From: Allodiplogaster sudhausi
Taxonomy: Eukaryota; Nematoda; Chromadorea; Rhabditida; Diplogasteridae
NCBI GenBank assembly: GCA_945643635.1
Contig: CALZFC010000059.1
Location: 357,501-421,500 of the forward strand
DNA length: 64,000 bases
Reading direction: 5' to 3'
Below are positions 1-8,947 of this stretch, one piece after another (the stretch's first letter is position 1; each line of letters starts with the position of its first letter). A program made the translations under genes and the position numbers. Below the pieces are notes generated by a model. It was not told the DNA's origin, made no database searches, and saw nothing but the letters and a program-made list of their open reading frames with translations.

Positions 1-124
1 TATTAAATTAAAAATTAATTTTTCAATATGAAAAGAATGGGGATAATTAACTGGAATAAAAATGTGAAAAAATGAAATAGAATAAAATAAAAACCCTAAT
101 AAATGGACACACCTCTTCTTGCAG

Positions 125-268
125 CCGGCGAGAAATGAAGAGGGCGCAGCCCAGGCAGGAGCGGATCTCCGTGAGGGAGCAGAGGAAGGAAGAGGAGAGG
201 AGACTGCCGCACAGAGCGAGGAGCGCGCTCCTCAAGTGGAAGATGGAGCTGAGGGAGGGGAAGAAGAG
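125..268 (+). CDS. Acidic exon 1 (PARNEEG type)
   Basis: The acceptor lies in cctcttcttgcag and the donor is GAG|GTAAAC, giving 48 codons in phase 0-0. The product begins PARNEEGAAQ and is Glu/Gly/Ala rich. The start and the upstream intron end resemble exons 2 and 6, so these look like duplicated exons. Confidence 0.6.
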
Positions 269-846
269 GTAAACATTTATCAAGGGGAAGACATTGAACT
301 TGTTTTCAGTATTAATTTAAAAAAATTATTTAGCACTATGTTAAAAGGGAAATTTAATTAAAAGTTAAATTTAAAAAAATTTTAATAAATGCTACGCCTC
401 TTCTTGCAGCCACCCGCTCCAAGATTTGAGGAAGGAGTTGTGGTGGAAGGCAGAGAAGAGAAGGAGGAAACTGGAGGAGAAGGAGAAGAGAGAGACAGCC
501 AAGGAAGAGAGCATGATGGAGAGGAAGCGGAGCAGATCGCTCCAGAAGCAGCAAAGAGAGAAGAAGAAGAAGACAAGGAAGAAGAGGTGAGAATCCACCA
601 AGAAGTCATAGACGAGCGAATTAAAAAATATAATCCAACCGAATATATTAGTTAAAATCAATTTTGGTTGAAAAAATTGCAATTTAATTAAATAAGAAAA
701 ATACTAATTTAAAAATGGTAATATAATTGTTAGTAAAAGAAGCCCATAAGAAGCCATCGAGGATGAGGGGGGCCTGTTGTGATCAGTTAAGACTAGGAGC
801 AGAGTGAAGTAGAGAATGCATGACAGGGCAGACGAGCAGGAAATGT

Positions 847-893
<47 letters not shown>

Positions 894-1261
894 AAAGCTG
901 ATCACAAGTTGGCCTACAAGTTTATATAATGTGTCCTTTCCTTCAGGCTGCGCAGCAGCAGCAGCAGACAGCACAAGGCGAAGAGCTCTCCCCCACTCCC
1001 CTTCACGAGGACCCCGCCCCCACCGAGAGAAGAGTACGATATTACAATAAAGAATAGACGATTAGCCGAAATAATTACTAAAACAGTAATTAGTTCGTGA
1101 GAAAGCAGCCTATTATTCAACTAAGGGAAAGTTTTGCAGGCCATGAAGAGGCCGGCAGAGGAGGCAGAAGGAGCCGAGGAGACAGCAGAGGCGGCACCGT
1201 CCCCTCCCAAGAGAGCCCACCGCCCCGCCGTTCGTTTGCAAGAGAGAAGAGCAGAGCAGAG

Positions 1262-1300
<39 letters not shown>

Positions 1301-2620
1301 AAGAGAGAAAGAGAGAGTATAATATAGAGGACTACTTGACCAGCAATAGACTTGGTTACAGTATCCACGCATACCGTAACCCACGTATAAATAGGAGCAT
1401 GAAAGAAATTGTAGTGGGCGCCGATTAATTGAAATGTAAATAAATCACAAAACCAAACCATGATTTTGCTATGTGAAAACGTGTAAACACGAGATCAGGA
1501 AAAAATTCGAGAAAAAATCGAATCGTTTCTACCATCTATATTCTTAAAGGAGGTATCCGGGGAATAATTAACCTAAGTTTTGTTCTATGAGGATAAGTTC
1601 ATCTTGGCGTTAAACATATACTCAGAAAGTTTGATCGAATTTCTTTCATTACGTTCTGAGCAAAAGTAACGTGAAATCTGGAGGGTCGAGAATTAGCTAT
1701 GGTGGGTCAGAGCAGTCCCCCCCCCCTATTTCACATGCTCTCTCGACCAAGCAACAAGCAACTTTTTGAGCGCGCGCATTCAAAGAGGTTCTCTAGGGCT
1801 ACTGTTTAATAATTCGCCGGATACTTCCTTTAGTACGTGAGTACTATCTGCGGATGGGTTCTTCTCGTTAGAAATGATAATTGAGACTTGTCACTGTCGT
1901 CATTAAAATAATACTCCTAGGTTCAGGACGCAGAAGAGGAGCGCGAGAAGATGGAAGAAGTGGAAGAAGGAGGGAAGAGAGACGGAGAGAGAAGGGAGGC
2001 AGTGGAAGGAGAAGAGAAGCACGGAGATGTGCCAGAGAGGGAAGAGGAGCAGACGGAGCGAGTAGTGGAAGTGATGGAAGGAGGCGAGGTAATAGTCGAG
2101 GAAGGGGAAGACAGGAAAGTAATGGAGGAGCGAAAAATTAATAATAAAAAAACTCTAATATATGTACCTCTTCTTGCAGCCGCTCGCGAATGAGGAAGGA
2201 GGCGAGAGAGACGGAGACGAAGAGAGGGAGCAGCCCAGAGGAGCTGAAGGAGTGGAGATGATGGAGGGAGTGAATGAAGAGGTATGTGTGAAAGAGAAGA
2301 TAATGAAGAAGAATTCATTGACAAGCGAAAAAAAAGTATTTTTTTTTAAAGGAAAGCCAACTGAACAACATGTTATAATCTATTTTGGAAGAAAAAAGAA
2401 AATATAATTTACATAAATATCAAATGGCTAATACTAACGGAAATATGGTAATATAATTCTTAATAAAAAGTAGCCTTAAATAACATCATTAATAACTGAC
2501 AGGTGGCCGCGGCACTCGTGGAGGAAGGCGAGCAGCCTGAACTGGTGAGTTATGAATGAATAGGTGCAGGGGAAAGCAGAGATTTCACGACTAGGCCAGG
2601 CGAACAGGAAAGAGTACACT

Positions 2621-2705
<85 letters not shown>

Positions 2706-2749
2706 GAGAGAGAGAGAGAGGAGAGAGAGAGAGGAGAGAGAGAGAGAGA

Positions 2750-2797
<48 letters not shown>

Positions 2798-3757
2798 CAG
2801 TCGCAATTAAGAGAATACTACTCACTTCAGGAAGAGCGCGAAGCGCGACTGGAGGAAGAAATGAGAGAGAAGAGAGAAGAGGCTGAGAGACTGCTCAGAG
2901 AGGCTGAGCAGCGGGAGAGAGAAGCTGAGGAAGACCAGCAGAGAATGGAAGAAAGAGAGCGAATGGCTGAAGAAGCCCGCCGAACACAGGTGCCAAGAGG
3001 ACATTATTTTGCAATATTTAGAATAGTTTTAACATATATAATATTTAGAAGAGAACAGTTAACTAATAATTGATATATAAACAATTTTTAGATAATTGGT
3101 TAATCCTCTTGAGGCAGATTTCATATCGTAATTAATAATACTCCGCGTTTCAGAATGAGCGCGAAGCTCGTCTGCAGAGAAAAGAGGCCGAAGCGAGAGA
3201 GAGCAGAAGACTGGAGAGGGCGGAGAGAATGCAGCAGATGCAGCAGAGACTGGAGGAGAGTCTGCGGCGATCTCGAGCAGCACAAGAGCAGAAGAAGGTG
3301 CCAAGAGGACAAAGAGGACATCATTTTACAATATTTAGAATAATTTTAAGATGTATAATATTTAGAACACAACAGTTCACCAATAATAATTAAGATATAA
3401 ATAATTTTACGATAACTGGCAAATTGTTTGATGCTGATTTTACACCGTAATTAAGAGAATGCTCTATGATTCAGGAGGAGCGAGAGCGCGCAGCGCGAGT
3501 AGAGAAGGAAGAGGAAGAAGAAGCACGGAGAAGTGAGGCAGAGAGGAGGAAGGAAGAAGCGGAGAGGATCTTGATGGAGGCTGAAGAGAGGAAGAGAGAA
3601 GCAGACAGAGAGGCGGCAGAGATGATGAGAAGGATGGAGGAGAGAGCGCGAGAAGCGCAAGCAGCCCACGAGGCACAGGTACCAAGAGGACATTACTTTA
3701 CAATATTTAGAACAGATTGAAAATATGTAATATATAGAAGAGAACAGTTCACTAATG

Positions 3758-3802
<45 letters not shown>

Positions 3803-4925
3803 AGGCGCGAAAGCGCGAGGAGCGAGCAAAGAGAGTGGAAGAAGAGGCAGCGATGAGAAGAGAGGCCGAGGCCCTGAAGGAAGAAGCTGTGGGGATGCTC
3901 AGAGAGGCTGAGCAGTGGAAGAGAGAAGCAGAGAGAGCAGCACAGCAGATGCTGCAGAGTGTGGAGGAGAGAGAGCGGCACGCTCAAGCAGCCCAAGAGG
4001 CACAGGTGCCAAGAGGACATTATTTTACAATAATTAGAACAGATGAAAGATATATAATATATAGAAGAGAACAGTTCACTAATAATTAATATATATAAAT
4101 AATTTTAATATAATTCGTCAATATTTTTGAAGCAGATTTTATATCACAATTAAGAGAATACTTTTCGCTTCAGGAGGCGAGAGAGCGCGTGGAGCGTGAG
4201 AAGAGAAAGGAAGAAGAAGCAGAGATGAGAAAGGAGGCAGAGGACATGAAGAAGGAGGCAGAGAGACTGCTGAGAGAAGCAGAGGAGATGAGGAGAGAAG
4301 CGGAGAGAGAGGCAACCGAGATAGTGAGGAGGGCAGAGGAGAGAGCTGGAGAGATAGTGGAGGAGGCGCAGAGAGAGGCACAGGCGGCACTCGAGCAGGT
4401 AAAGAAAAACACTATTAAGATACATAATATTTGGAACAGAACAATTCGCTAAGAATTAATAAAAAAAAAAATTTTTTTGGAGATAAAATTCGCTAATAAT
4501 TTTTTATCACAAAAAAGTACTTGCAATTCTTTTTCACACATTTCGAAAATGACAATTTTAAAATTTAAATAAATCTATTAAAAAAATATATTTTCTTGCA
4601 TTAAAAAAATAAACGGTTTTCGTCTAATCTACAGTTTCAGGCGCGGCGAGCCGGCACCCCACCACAACAGTTTGCCTCCCCTGGCCAGCAACCGAGCCCC
4701 TTCCCACCGCCCAGTCCCGCGCCCTCTCCTTTCCAGGCCCCGCCCATTCCGGCACCTTTCCAGGCCCCGCCCATTCCGGCATTTGCCCCGCCCCCTCCCG
4801 CACCCCTCCCTCCACCACAGCCACAGCCTCAGCAACGCTGCCCCTATGAGAGCCGTGTGAGGGCCCTGGCAGCCAAGTAAGACCATTCTATGCTTTTACA
4901 GTGGCACAGATAAAGGGACAGAGCG

Positions 4926-4972
<47 letters not shown>

Positions 4973-5060
4973 AAGAGAGAGATAGCGAGAGAGAGAGAGA
5001 GGGAGAGAGCGAGAGAGAGAGATAGCGAGAGAGAGAGAGAGCGAGAGAGAGAGAGATAGC

Positions 5061-5091
<31 letters not shown>

Positions 5092-5560
5092 AAGAGAGCG
5101 CGTGTAGGAAAGAGGCCTGGATAGCCGAATTCTGAGAAAAGGTAAGCAAGGTCGGAGAGGTAACACATGAATAACAAAAATTGATATAATTTTAATAAAA
5201 TAAATAAATAAAGAAAGAAAAAAATAACTAATTATTACTCGTAACAATTTTTTTGTATTTTATAAAATAATTTAAATAAAAAAAACCAATTAATACCTCT
5301 CTCTCTCTCTCTTCTACAGGGCAGCAGGAGCACGCCACGGCCGTCTCGGCGTCGCCGTCAGCCGCACCGCCATCGCGGCCGGCGTCTCGTACCCGAGCGG
5401 GATGGGTGGCGGTCGGGACCGCCTCGCGAAGGGCCGGCATGCGATGTCCACATCGCTGCCGGTCACGAGGAGGAACGCGGCCGCGCACGCCGATGAGTTT
5501 GTCAGTCAAAAAAATTTCTCTATTATTATTATTATTATTTTTCAACATATCTATTTTTAA
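125..5560 (+). CDS. Multi-exon acidic / coiled-coil / proline-rich protein gene, 5' end outside window
   Basis: Fourteen candidate exons join into one open frame of about 767 residues; exon coordinates are given in the following entries. Every inferred intron is phase 0 except the last (phase 2), and the frame survives all 13 junctions, which is the main support. In order, the product has Glu-rich acidic segments (exons 1-7), a Glu/Arg/Ala-rich helical coiled coil from five similar exons (8-12), a Pro/Gln-rich segment (13) and a basic, Gly/Ala-rich C-terminus (14). No start codon or signal peptide is visible because the gene begins left of the window. I do not recognise a family. Low-complexity acidic and coiled-coil composition suggests a structural or scaffold protein, which is inference. 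Exons 4 and 14 have the least certain ends. Confidence 0.65.
410..586 (+). CDS. Acidic exon 2
   Basis: The acceptor is cttcttgcag and the donor GAG|GTGAGA, giving 59 codons in phase 0-0. The product begins PPAPRFEEG and ends in a run of Glu, Asp and Lys. The downstream intron resembles the one after exon 6 and also ends in a (GA)n tract. Confidence 0.6.
852..886 (+). repeat. (GA)n microsatellite in intron 2
   Basis: A nearly pure GA tract lies between exons 2 and 3. It occupies the same relative place as the longer GA tract after exon 7, matching the similarity of the flanking intron sequence. Confidence 0.9.
947..1033 (+). CDS. Poly-Gln / Pro exon 3
   Basis: The acceptor is ccttcag and the likely donor AGA|GTACGA, giving 29 codons in phase 0-0. 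The product begins AAQQQQQTAQ and includes a Pro-rich stretch. Reading through the donor would reach a stop 7 codons later, so an alternative is that this is a terminal exon. Confidence 0.5.
1140..1316 (+). CDS. Exon 4 with a translated (GA)n tail
   Basis: The acceptor is gttttgcag. The frame begins AMKRPAEEAEG, passes through PPKRAHRP, which is NLS-like, and then reads a GA microsatellite as alternating Arg-Glu. The first GT after the tract (GAGAGA|GTATAA) gives 59 codons and keeps phase 0, but an earlier end cannot be excluded. Confidence 0.45.
1317..1926. other. Long intron without visible exon
   Basis: About 610 bases between exons 4 and 5. I see no convincing exon, only a short C-run near 1718-1725 and AT-rich sequence. 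It ends with the acceptor gttcag. Confidence 0.5.
1927..2088 (+). CDS. Acidic exon 5
   Basis: The acceptor is gttcag and the donor GAG|GTAATA, giving 54 codons in phase 0-0. The product begins DAEEEREKMEEV and is rich in Glu, Arg and Gly. The frame stays open past the donor until the next exon, so retention of the short intron is conceivable. Confidence 0.55.
2180..2281 (+). CDS. Acidic exon 6 (PLANEEG type)
   Basis: The acceptor is cctcttcttgcag and the donor GAG|GTATGT, giving 34 codons in phase 0-0. The product begins PLANEEGGERDG, echoing PARNEEG of exon 1, and the preceding intron end is nearly the same as before exons 1 and 2. Confidence 0.6.
2503..2544 (+). CDS. Small exon 7 (14 codons)
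   Basis: The acceptor is aactgacag and the donor CTG|GTGAGT, a strong consensus. It encodes VAAALVEEGEQPEL in phase 0-0. It is too short to stand alone and is supported only by its splice signals and frame. Confidence 0.5.
2621..2792 (+). repeat. (GA)n microsatellite, about 170 bp
   Basis: GA dinucleotides with occasional GGA or GAA interruptions sit in the intron after exon 7. The long Glu-Arg and Ser-Leu reading frames through it are by-products of the repeat. Confidence 0.95.
2831..2989 (+). CDS. Coiled-coil exon 8 (unit 1)
   Basis: The acceptor is cacttcag and the donor CAG|GTGCCAAG, giving 53 codons in phase 0-0. It begins EEREARLEEEMREK and includes ERLLREAEQ, with heptad-like spacing of Leu and Ala. 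It is the first of five tandem exon-intron units sharing the donor context caggtgccaagaggacatta or close variants. Confidence 0.75.
3154..3297 (+). CDS. Coiled-coil exon 9 (unit 2)
   Basis: The acceptor is cgtttcag and the donor AAG|GTGCCAAG, giving 48 codons in phase 0-0. It begins NEREARLQRKEA and is rich in Arg, Glu, Gln and Met. It is the most diverged of the five units, but the following intron keeps the shared sequence. Confidence 0.75.
3475..3678 (+). CDS. Coiled-coil exon 10 (unit 3)
   Basis: The acceptor is gattcag and the donor CAG|GTACCAAG, giving 68 codons in phase 0-0. It begins EERERAARVEKE and ends EAQAAHEAQ. It has the same length as exon 11. Confidence 0.75.
3761..3800 (+). 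repeat. (TA)20 microsatellite forming an intron end
   Basis: Forty bases of pure TA run directly into the acceptor ATAG|GAGGCG of exon 11. The other units have a pyrimidine-rich acceptor here, so this tract has replaced the polypyrimidine tract of the duplicated intron. Confidence 0.95.
3802..4005 (+). CDS. Coiled-coil exon 11 (unit 4)
   Basis: The acceptor is tatatag and the donor CAG|GTGCCAAG, giving 68 codons in phase 0-0. It begins EARKREERAKRV and ends QAAQEAQ, close to exon 10 (QAAHEAQ). Confidence 0.75.
4174..4398 (+). CDS. Coiled-coil exon 12 (unit 5)
   Basis: The acceptor is cgcttcag and the donor CAG|GTAAAG, giving 75 codons in phase 0-0. It begins EARERVEREKRK, contains ERLLREAEEMRREAE and ends QAALEQ. 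The donor differs from units 1-4, marking the end of the duplicated series. Confidence 0.75.
4641..4876 (+). CDS. Proline-rich exon 13
   Basis: The acceptor is cagtttcag and the donor GCCAA|GTAAGA, giving 78 codons plus 2 bases. The product is Pro/Gln/Ala rich with two copies of FQAPPIPA and ends PYESRVRALA. Without splicing, the frame would stop at the TAA inside the donor, so a terminal exon is the alternative. Confidence 0.65.
4921..5100 (+). repeat. (GA)n microsatellite downstream of a donor
   Basis: An interrupted GA tract (GCGA, GATA and GGGA variants) fills most of the intron after exon 13. A short (CT)n stretch lies at the 3' end of the same intron, at 5297-5313. Confidence 0.95.
5320..5560 (+). 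CDS. Basic C-terminal exon 14
   Basis: The acceptor is ctcttctacag after a CT tract. Joined in phase 2 it reads KAAGARHGRLGVAVSRTA, then a Gly/Arg-rich stretch and SLPVTRRNAAAHADEF. The GC-rich coding look ends near 5500, and the last 20 codons to the TAA at 5558 are AT-rich with an Ile run, so a donor at TTT|GTCAGT and a further exon are possible. Confidence 0.55.
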
Positions 5561-6120
5561 ATATATATTTTTTAAATTATTACTATCAAAAACTAGATTT
5601 TCTCCAACTTTCTCAAGAAATGCAAAAAAGTCTATAATGTAAGCTTTTAAATAAAAAAAGGCTTGGGCCAATGCCGCAAAATTTCGTGCATAAAATTAGC
5701 TATGGGAAAGTAATCAAATTTTTCTCTCTCTACTCCATTCTAACCTTCGACTGGTCTCCATCCCTGCTGCGCTCCTCCTCTGCTCCTCACCTTCCTTCAT
5801 ACGGCGGCGGCTCTCTGAAAAGGAAGTCCTTGATGACCAATTCAATAGAAACCCTTAAAAAGACAATTCTTTTTCCCTGTTGTAACATTTAGACAGCACA
5901 GTGCTGACATAGGTTTGACCCATGACAGCGTTGAGAAGGGAGCGAGGGCGAGAAAGAAGGCGAGAGAGAGAAAAAAGGATGGAGCAAGGAAGGAGAGAGA
6001 GAGGGAAGGAGATAGAGAGAGAGACAGCGAACGAGGGAAATGAAGGAAGAGCGTAGGAAAAGGGAAATAGTGAAGGTGATAGCGAGAGTGAAGGAGACAG
6101 AGAAAGAAGGGAAGATCTAG
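5561..6120. other. Intergenic stretch between convergent genes
   Basis: It holds the 3' side of the plus-strand gene and the putative intron of the minus-strand Rab exon. A 73-codon plus-strand frame at 5671-5892 includes a protein-like SLLRSSSAPHLPSYGGG but has no acceptor in front of it. On the minus strand, ttttcag with GTGAGG brackets a possible 24-nt exon near 5785-5810. Neither is convincing. Confidence 0.35.
5650..5655 (+). other. Possible polyadenylation signal
   Basis: AATAAA lies 90 bases after the stop of exon 14. In AT-rich DNA this hexamer is common, so it is only weak support for the gene end. Confidence 0.3.
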
Positions 6121-6163
6121 AGACAAAGAGAGAAAGAGAGAGAGAGAGAGATGGAGAGAGAGA

Positions 6164-6200
<37 letters not shown>
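6121..6200 (+). repeat. (GA)n microsatellite ((CT)n on the Rab sense strand)
   Basis: The GA tract begins immediately beyond the Rab exon donor region and continues as a looser purine-rich zone to about 5940. Confidence 0.9.
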
Positions 6201-6202
<2 letters not shown>

Positions 6203-6208
6203 ACGGAC

Positions 6209-6517
6209 CATGCATCGAAATCGCTCTTGGCCCGCAGTGTCCCAGACTTGAAGCTGCGTGTTGAAGTGTGAGATGCTGAGATGGCAGGTGACAAAGGAAG
6301 CTCCGATGGTGGCGGGAGGGGGAGGCGCCGAGAGACTTCCTCCGCGGATCATCGACGTCTTCCCCACTCCGGAATCTCCCAGCAGCACAACCTTATAGAG
6401 AGGTGAAGAGGAGGAAGAAGAAGCACTGGCAGCCACGGACAGAACGGCTCGGCTGCCTCGCCCCCTACCTCCGCCTCTCCCACTCTCTCCGACGGTCACG
6501 AACCGCTCCGCAAACAT
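6209..6517 (-). CDS. Rab-family small GTPase, N-terminal exon only
   Basis: Rab proteins are membrane-bound switches of vesicle traffic. The frame starts at ATG 6517-6515 and shows, after about 43 low-complexity Gly/Arg/Ser residues, KVVLLGDSGVGKTS (P-loop, G1), TIGASF (switch I with its Thr) and WDTAGQERF (G3). TIGASF is typical of the Rab5/22/31 group. The spacer between G1 and switch I contains APPPP, unlike normal Rabs. The probable donor is ATG|GTCCGT. I could not find exons for the NKxD and SAK motifs or the prenylated Cys tail to the left, so the gene is truncated, rearranged or a pseudogene. Confidence 0.75.
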
Positions 6518-7078
6518 GAAACAACAAACACCAGGATATTCTGATATTCGTTAGGCTAACAGTCGGAGATAACAACGAAAGATGGAAGATATGAGAGAGA
6601 GAAAGAGGGAAAGATAAGAGCAACGATGTGAATGAGAACCTTCTCGTAGGCATAGCTTCGGCGGAAGTCAGTCGGTGCCATGCTGGCCGACGCGGTGATG
6701 ATTTACTCCGAATCCACTCCCACCGGGTTCAAACTGGAAAGGATGTGAAAGAATCACAAAGTCAAGTGTGAAGAGTAATCGATCGAAGGCAGGCACTATT
6801 TCAACACTGAGACAGCATAATTTTTTTTCCTTGTGGATAATTCAGAGAACGATCGATATTCAAAAAGGCAATTATCAGTGAAGCGCGCAGAAAATTTGGA
6901 ATGAGCAAAAAAGAATTATTATCATTTAAAATAAAATTTACGTTCATTGAATAAAAACTTTAAAGCAGTTATTAGTAATTTAGCCTTTTCTCTCAAACTC
7001 CTAATCCTAATCATTTCTCTCTCTCTCTCTCTCTGTCTATCTTGTCTGTTTGTCTCTCTCTCTCCTTCTTCTCTCCAG
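6518..7078. other. Region between divergent genes
   Basis: No clear exon. At 6679-6682 ATG codons occur on both strands, overlapping by two bases. The minus strand reads MAPTDFRRSYAYEK and the plus strand MLADAVMIYSESTPTGFKLE, either of which could be a first exon of a flanking gene. The stretch ends in a (CT)n-rich tract at 7013-7076 before the next acceptor. Confidence 0.3.
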
Positions 7079-7252
7079 GATGCCCTGGATCACACCATCG
7101 GAGGCCTCTTCATTACGGCCTCCGCGTCGCTCAGCGGCCCCAACGCCTTCCCCCCTGCCAGGTTGAGGGAGCTCTGCCGGCTCCAGCAGAGGCTCAACGG
7201 CTACCGGAGCCGGGTGCAGAGGCTGATGGAGGCAGCTGGCCGCCACATCGAG
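7079..7252 (+). CDS. Unrecognised gene, penultimate exon
   Basis: The acceptor is ctctccag after a CT tract and the donor GAG|GTATGC, giving 58 codons in phase 0-0. The product begins DALDHTIGGLFITASASL and continues with a helical segment, LRELCRLQQRLNGY. GC-rich codon use contrasts with the AT-rich surroundings, supporting real coding. I do not recognise the family, and upstream exons are not identified. Confidence 0.65.
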
Positions 7253-7264
7253 GTATGCGTAGTT

Positions 7265-7426
7265 TCTCTTCCTCTCTCTCTCTCTCTTCCTCTCTCTCTC
7301 TCTTCCTGTCTCTCTCGCTCTCTCTCTTCCTCTCTCTCTCCCTCCCCCCTCTCTCTCTCTCTTTCCCTCCCTCCATCTCGCTCTTTCTCCTCTCCACCCC
7401 TCTCTCTCGATCCCTCCCTCCTTCAG
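7265..7426 (+). repeat. (CT)n microsatellite filling an intron
   Basis: Nearly the whole 174-bp intron is CT-rich with CCT, CTTC and CTCG interruptions, forming one continuous polypyrimidine tract up to the acceptor cttcag. Confidence 0.95.
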
Positions 7427-7597
7427 GCCAGCAACGGCAATGTGCAGCAGCAGCTGCCGCGGAACTACCGCACGCGCGCCACGGAGGCCAGTGGCAGGGC
7501 CGTCGAGAAGAGGATTGGAGCGGCCACGCGAGCACGCGCGTCTCTCCGCGCCAAAGTGGCGGCATACCAGCGTCAGCCATTTCACATTCACACGTAG
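7427..7597 (+). CDS. Unrecognised gene, terminal exon
   Basis: The exon continues the frame of 7079-7252 in phase 0. It reads ASNGNVQQQLPRNYRTRA, a basic Ala/Arg-rich helix, and ends PFHIHT with TAG at 7595-7597. Together the two exons give 114 residues of a small, probably helical, basic C-terminus. No transmembrane segment is seen. Confidence 0.65.
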   Translation, partial: ASNGNVQQQLPRNYRTRATEASGRAVEKRIGAATRARASLRAKVAAYQRQPFHIHT

Positions 7598-8134
7598 AGC
7601 TACAGTAAGCCAAAGAATGGCCAGGCACTGCCAAGAAGGATACGGTATTGGTGGCTCTCCAACTTAAGCGGATTCAAATAGCGCCAAACACTTTTCGCTT
7701 ACTAAATAAGCTAACCAACGTTCATAAATAGCCTGAAATTTGTCTGGTCACCTAACGTTAAATAGTGCCAAGAAAACTGAAAAAAAAATCGCTAAACACG
7801 AAATATGAAAATAATGTTTTAGATTAGGCTGGCTGAACTAACCCCCGTCTTCACTAACCCAGCCCAGCCAGCACCGCACTAACCCGCGCTAACCTATGAG
7901 AAGACAGGAACCAAGGAGAATTTTATAAGGTATGCAAGCTTCTCTTCACCAATCCATCTCTCTTTTCCTTTTACTCTTTCCCTCTCTATCATTCTCCTTA
8001 ATCTCGTTCGCATTCTCTCACTTTTCATTTCTCACCTTCCCCTTTTCATTTCAGCCATCGTGCCGACGTCTCCTTCCACACCTACTAATACTTCTCATGA
8101 CTAACGAGTCAGTGTAAATTTAAAATTAAAAACA
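7598..8134. other. Gene-free stretch
   Basis: No gene seen. It contains several cactaaccc-like words near 7850-7895 that do not form a regular array, and a CT-rich stretch at 7940-8055. Confidence 0.5.
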
Positions 8135-8309
8135 TTATTTTGAACGAAACATGTCGGTGGTTCTCCATTTTTTTTTACTCGCCATAGCCCCGATAGTAAA
8201 AGATGGAGGATATTCGCGGGGCAAACTAGCAGCATTGGGTGCATTAAAAAAAAATAAGAATTTCCATGTAATTGGATTAAAGAAAGAAGCTTCTATGGCA
8301 GTGAATTTT
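8135..8309 (-). CDS. Small unknown protein, exon 2
   Basis: The minus-strand acceptor is ctcatag. The 2-base overhang of exon 1 plus the first base restores the frame KFTAIEASFFNPITWKF, followed by PREYPPSFTIGAM and a basic end, FRSK, with the stop at 8137-8135. Exons 1 and 2 give 75 residues. Frame continuity and a consensus donor support it, but low-complexity Phe and Lys runs argue for caution. No family recognised. Confidence 0.35.
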
Positions 8310-8389
8310 CTATGAGATATAAAACGCATGTATTAAGGTTTTTTTTATTATATCCCTTTTTATTTGAATTTTTTTAAAAGTTAACTTAC

Positions 8390-8442
8390 GTTAGAGTCCT
8401 CGCTGGAGAGGCGTCGCCGCCAGTTGCCCTCTTGGGATCCAT
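8390..8442 (-). CDS. Small unknown protein, first exon
   Basis: ATG at 8442-8440 starts MDPKRATGGDASPARTL, followed by a full-consensus donor, GTAAGT. The exon is GC-rich in an AT-rich setting. It lies head-to-head with the anoctamin region that starts about 500 bases away. Confidence 0.45.
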
Positions 8443-8947
8443 TTTTAGCATGAAACCTGCAACATAAGCATGAAAGGCAAAACCACGCGCGCTGTGAAAT
8501 GTACGCGATCGCGCACTTCATCCTTTCATTACGTTACGGACAGAAACAAAAAGTTCTAAATGTAAAGAATCGCACGGAATTAGAGAAAAAATGTGACGGG
8601 AAGCGATGTTTAGAAGGCGAGCAAACACCAACAAAAAAAGCTGTTTTTATTATATAAAAACAAATGACGAGAGTCGAAAAAAGCATGCGAGTAGTAATCA
8701 ATTCGCGCGTTTTTTTCAAAATGGCGCGCCAATTAGTCTATTCCACTACTTGGTTTCATGTTTCTAAACAACACCAAAACAATTAGCGTTTATTCGTTGC
8801 TATTTATACTTCACCTTTTTGTCATTGCGGCTTGCTTTTTCTATTTAAAGATTATGCTTTTATTCGGTATATTTATTTAATCTTCACGCTCTCAAGCTGC
8901 AGATTAACACCCACTTAATGCCCTATATCTTGGTGTTTAATTTGCAG
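8443..8947. other. AT-rich gap before the anoctamin exons
   Basis: No exon was recognised on either strand. It may contain the 5' flank of the small minus-strand gene and an intron of the anoctamin gene. Confidence 0.4.

Noticed and set aside
2564..3073. Continuous 169-codon frame through the GA tract
   Set aside because: Most of it is translated microsatellite plus exon 8 read through. Splice sites at 2830 and 2990 explain the coding part better.
7780..7900. Interstitial telomere repeat (several ctaaccc-like words)
   Set aside because: The words are irregularly spaced and never in tandem.
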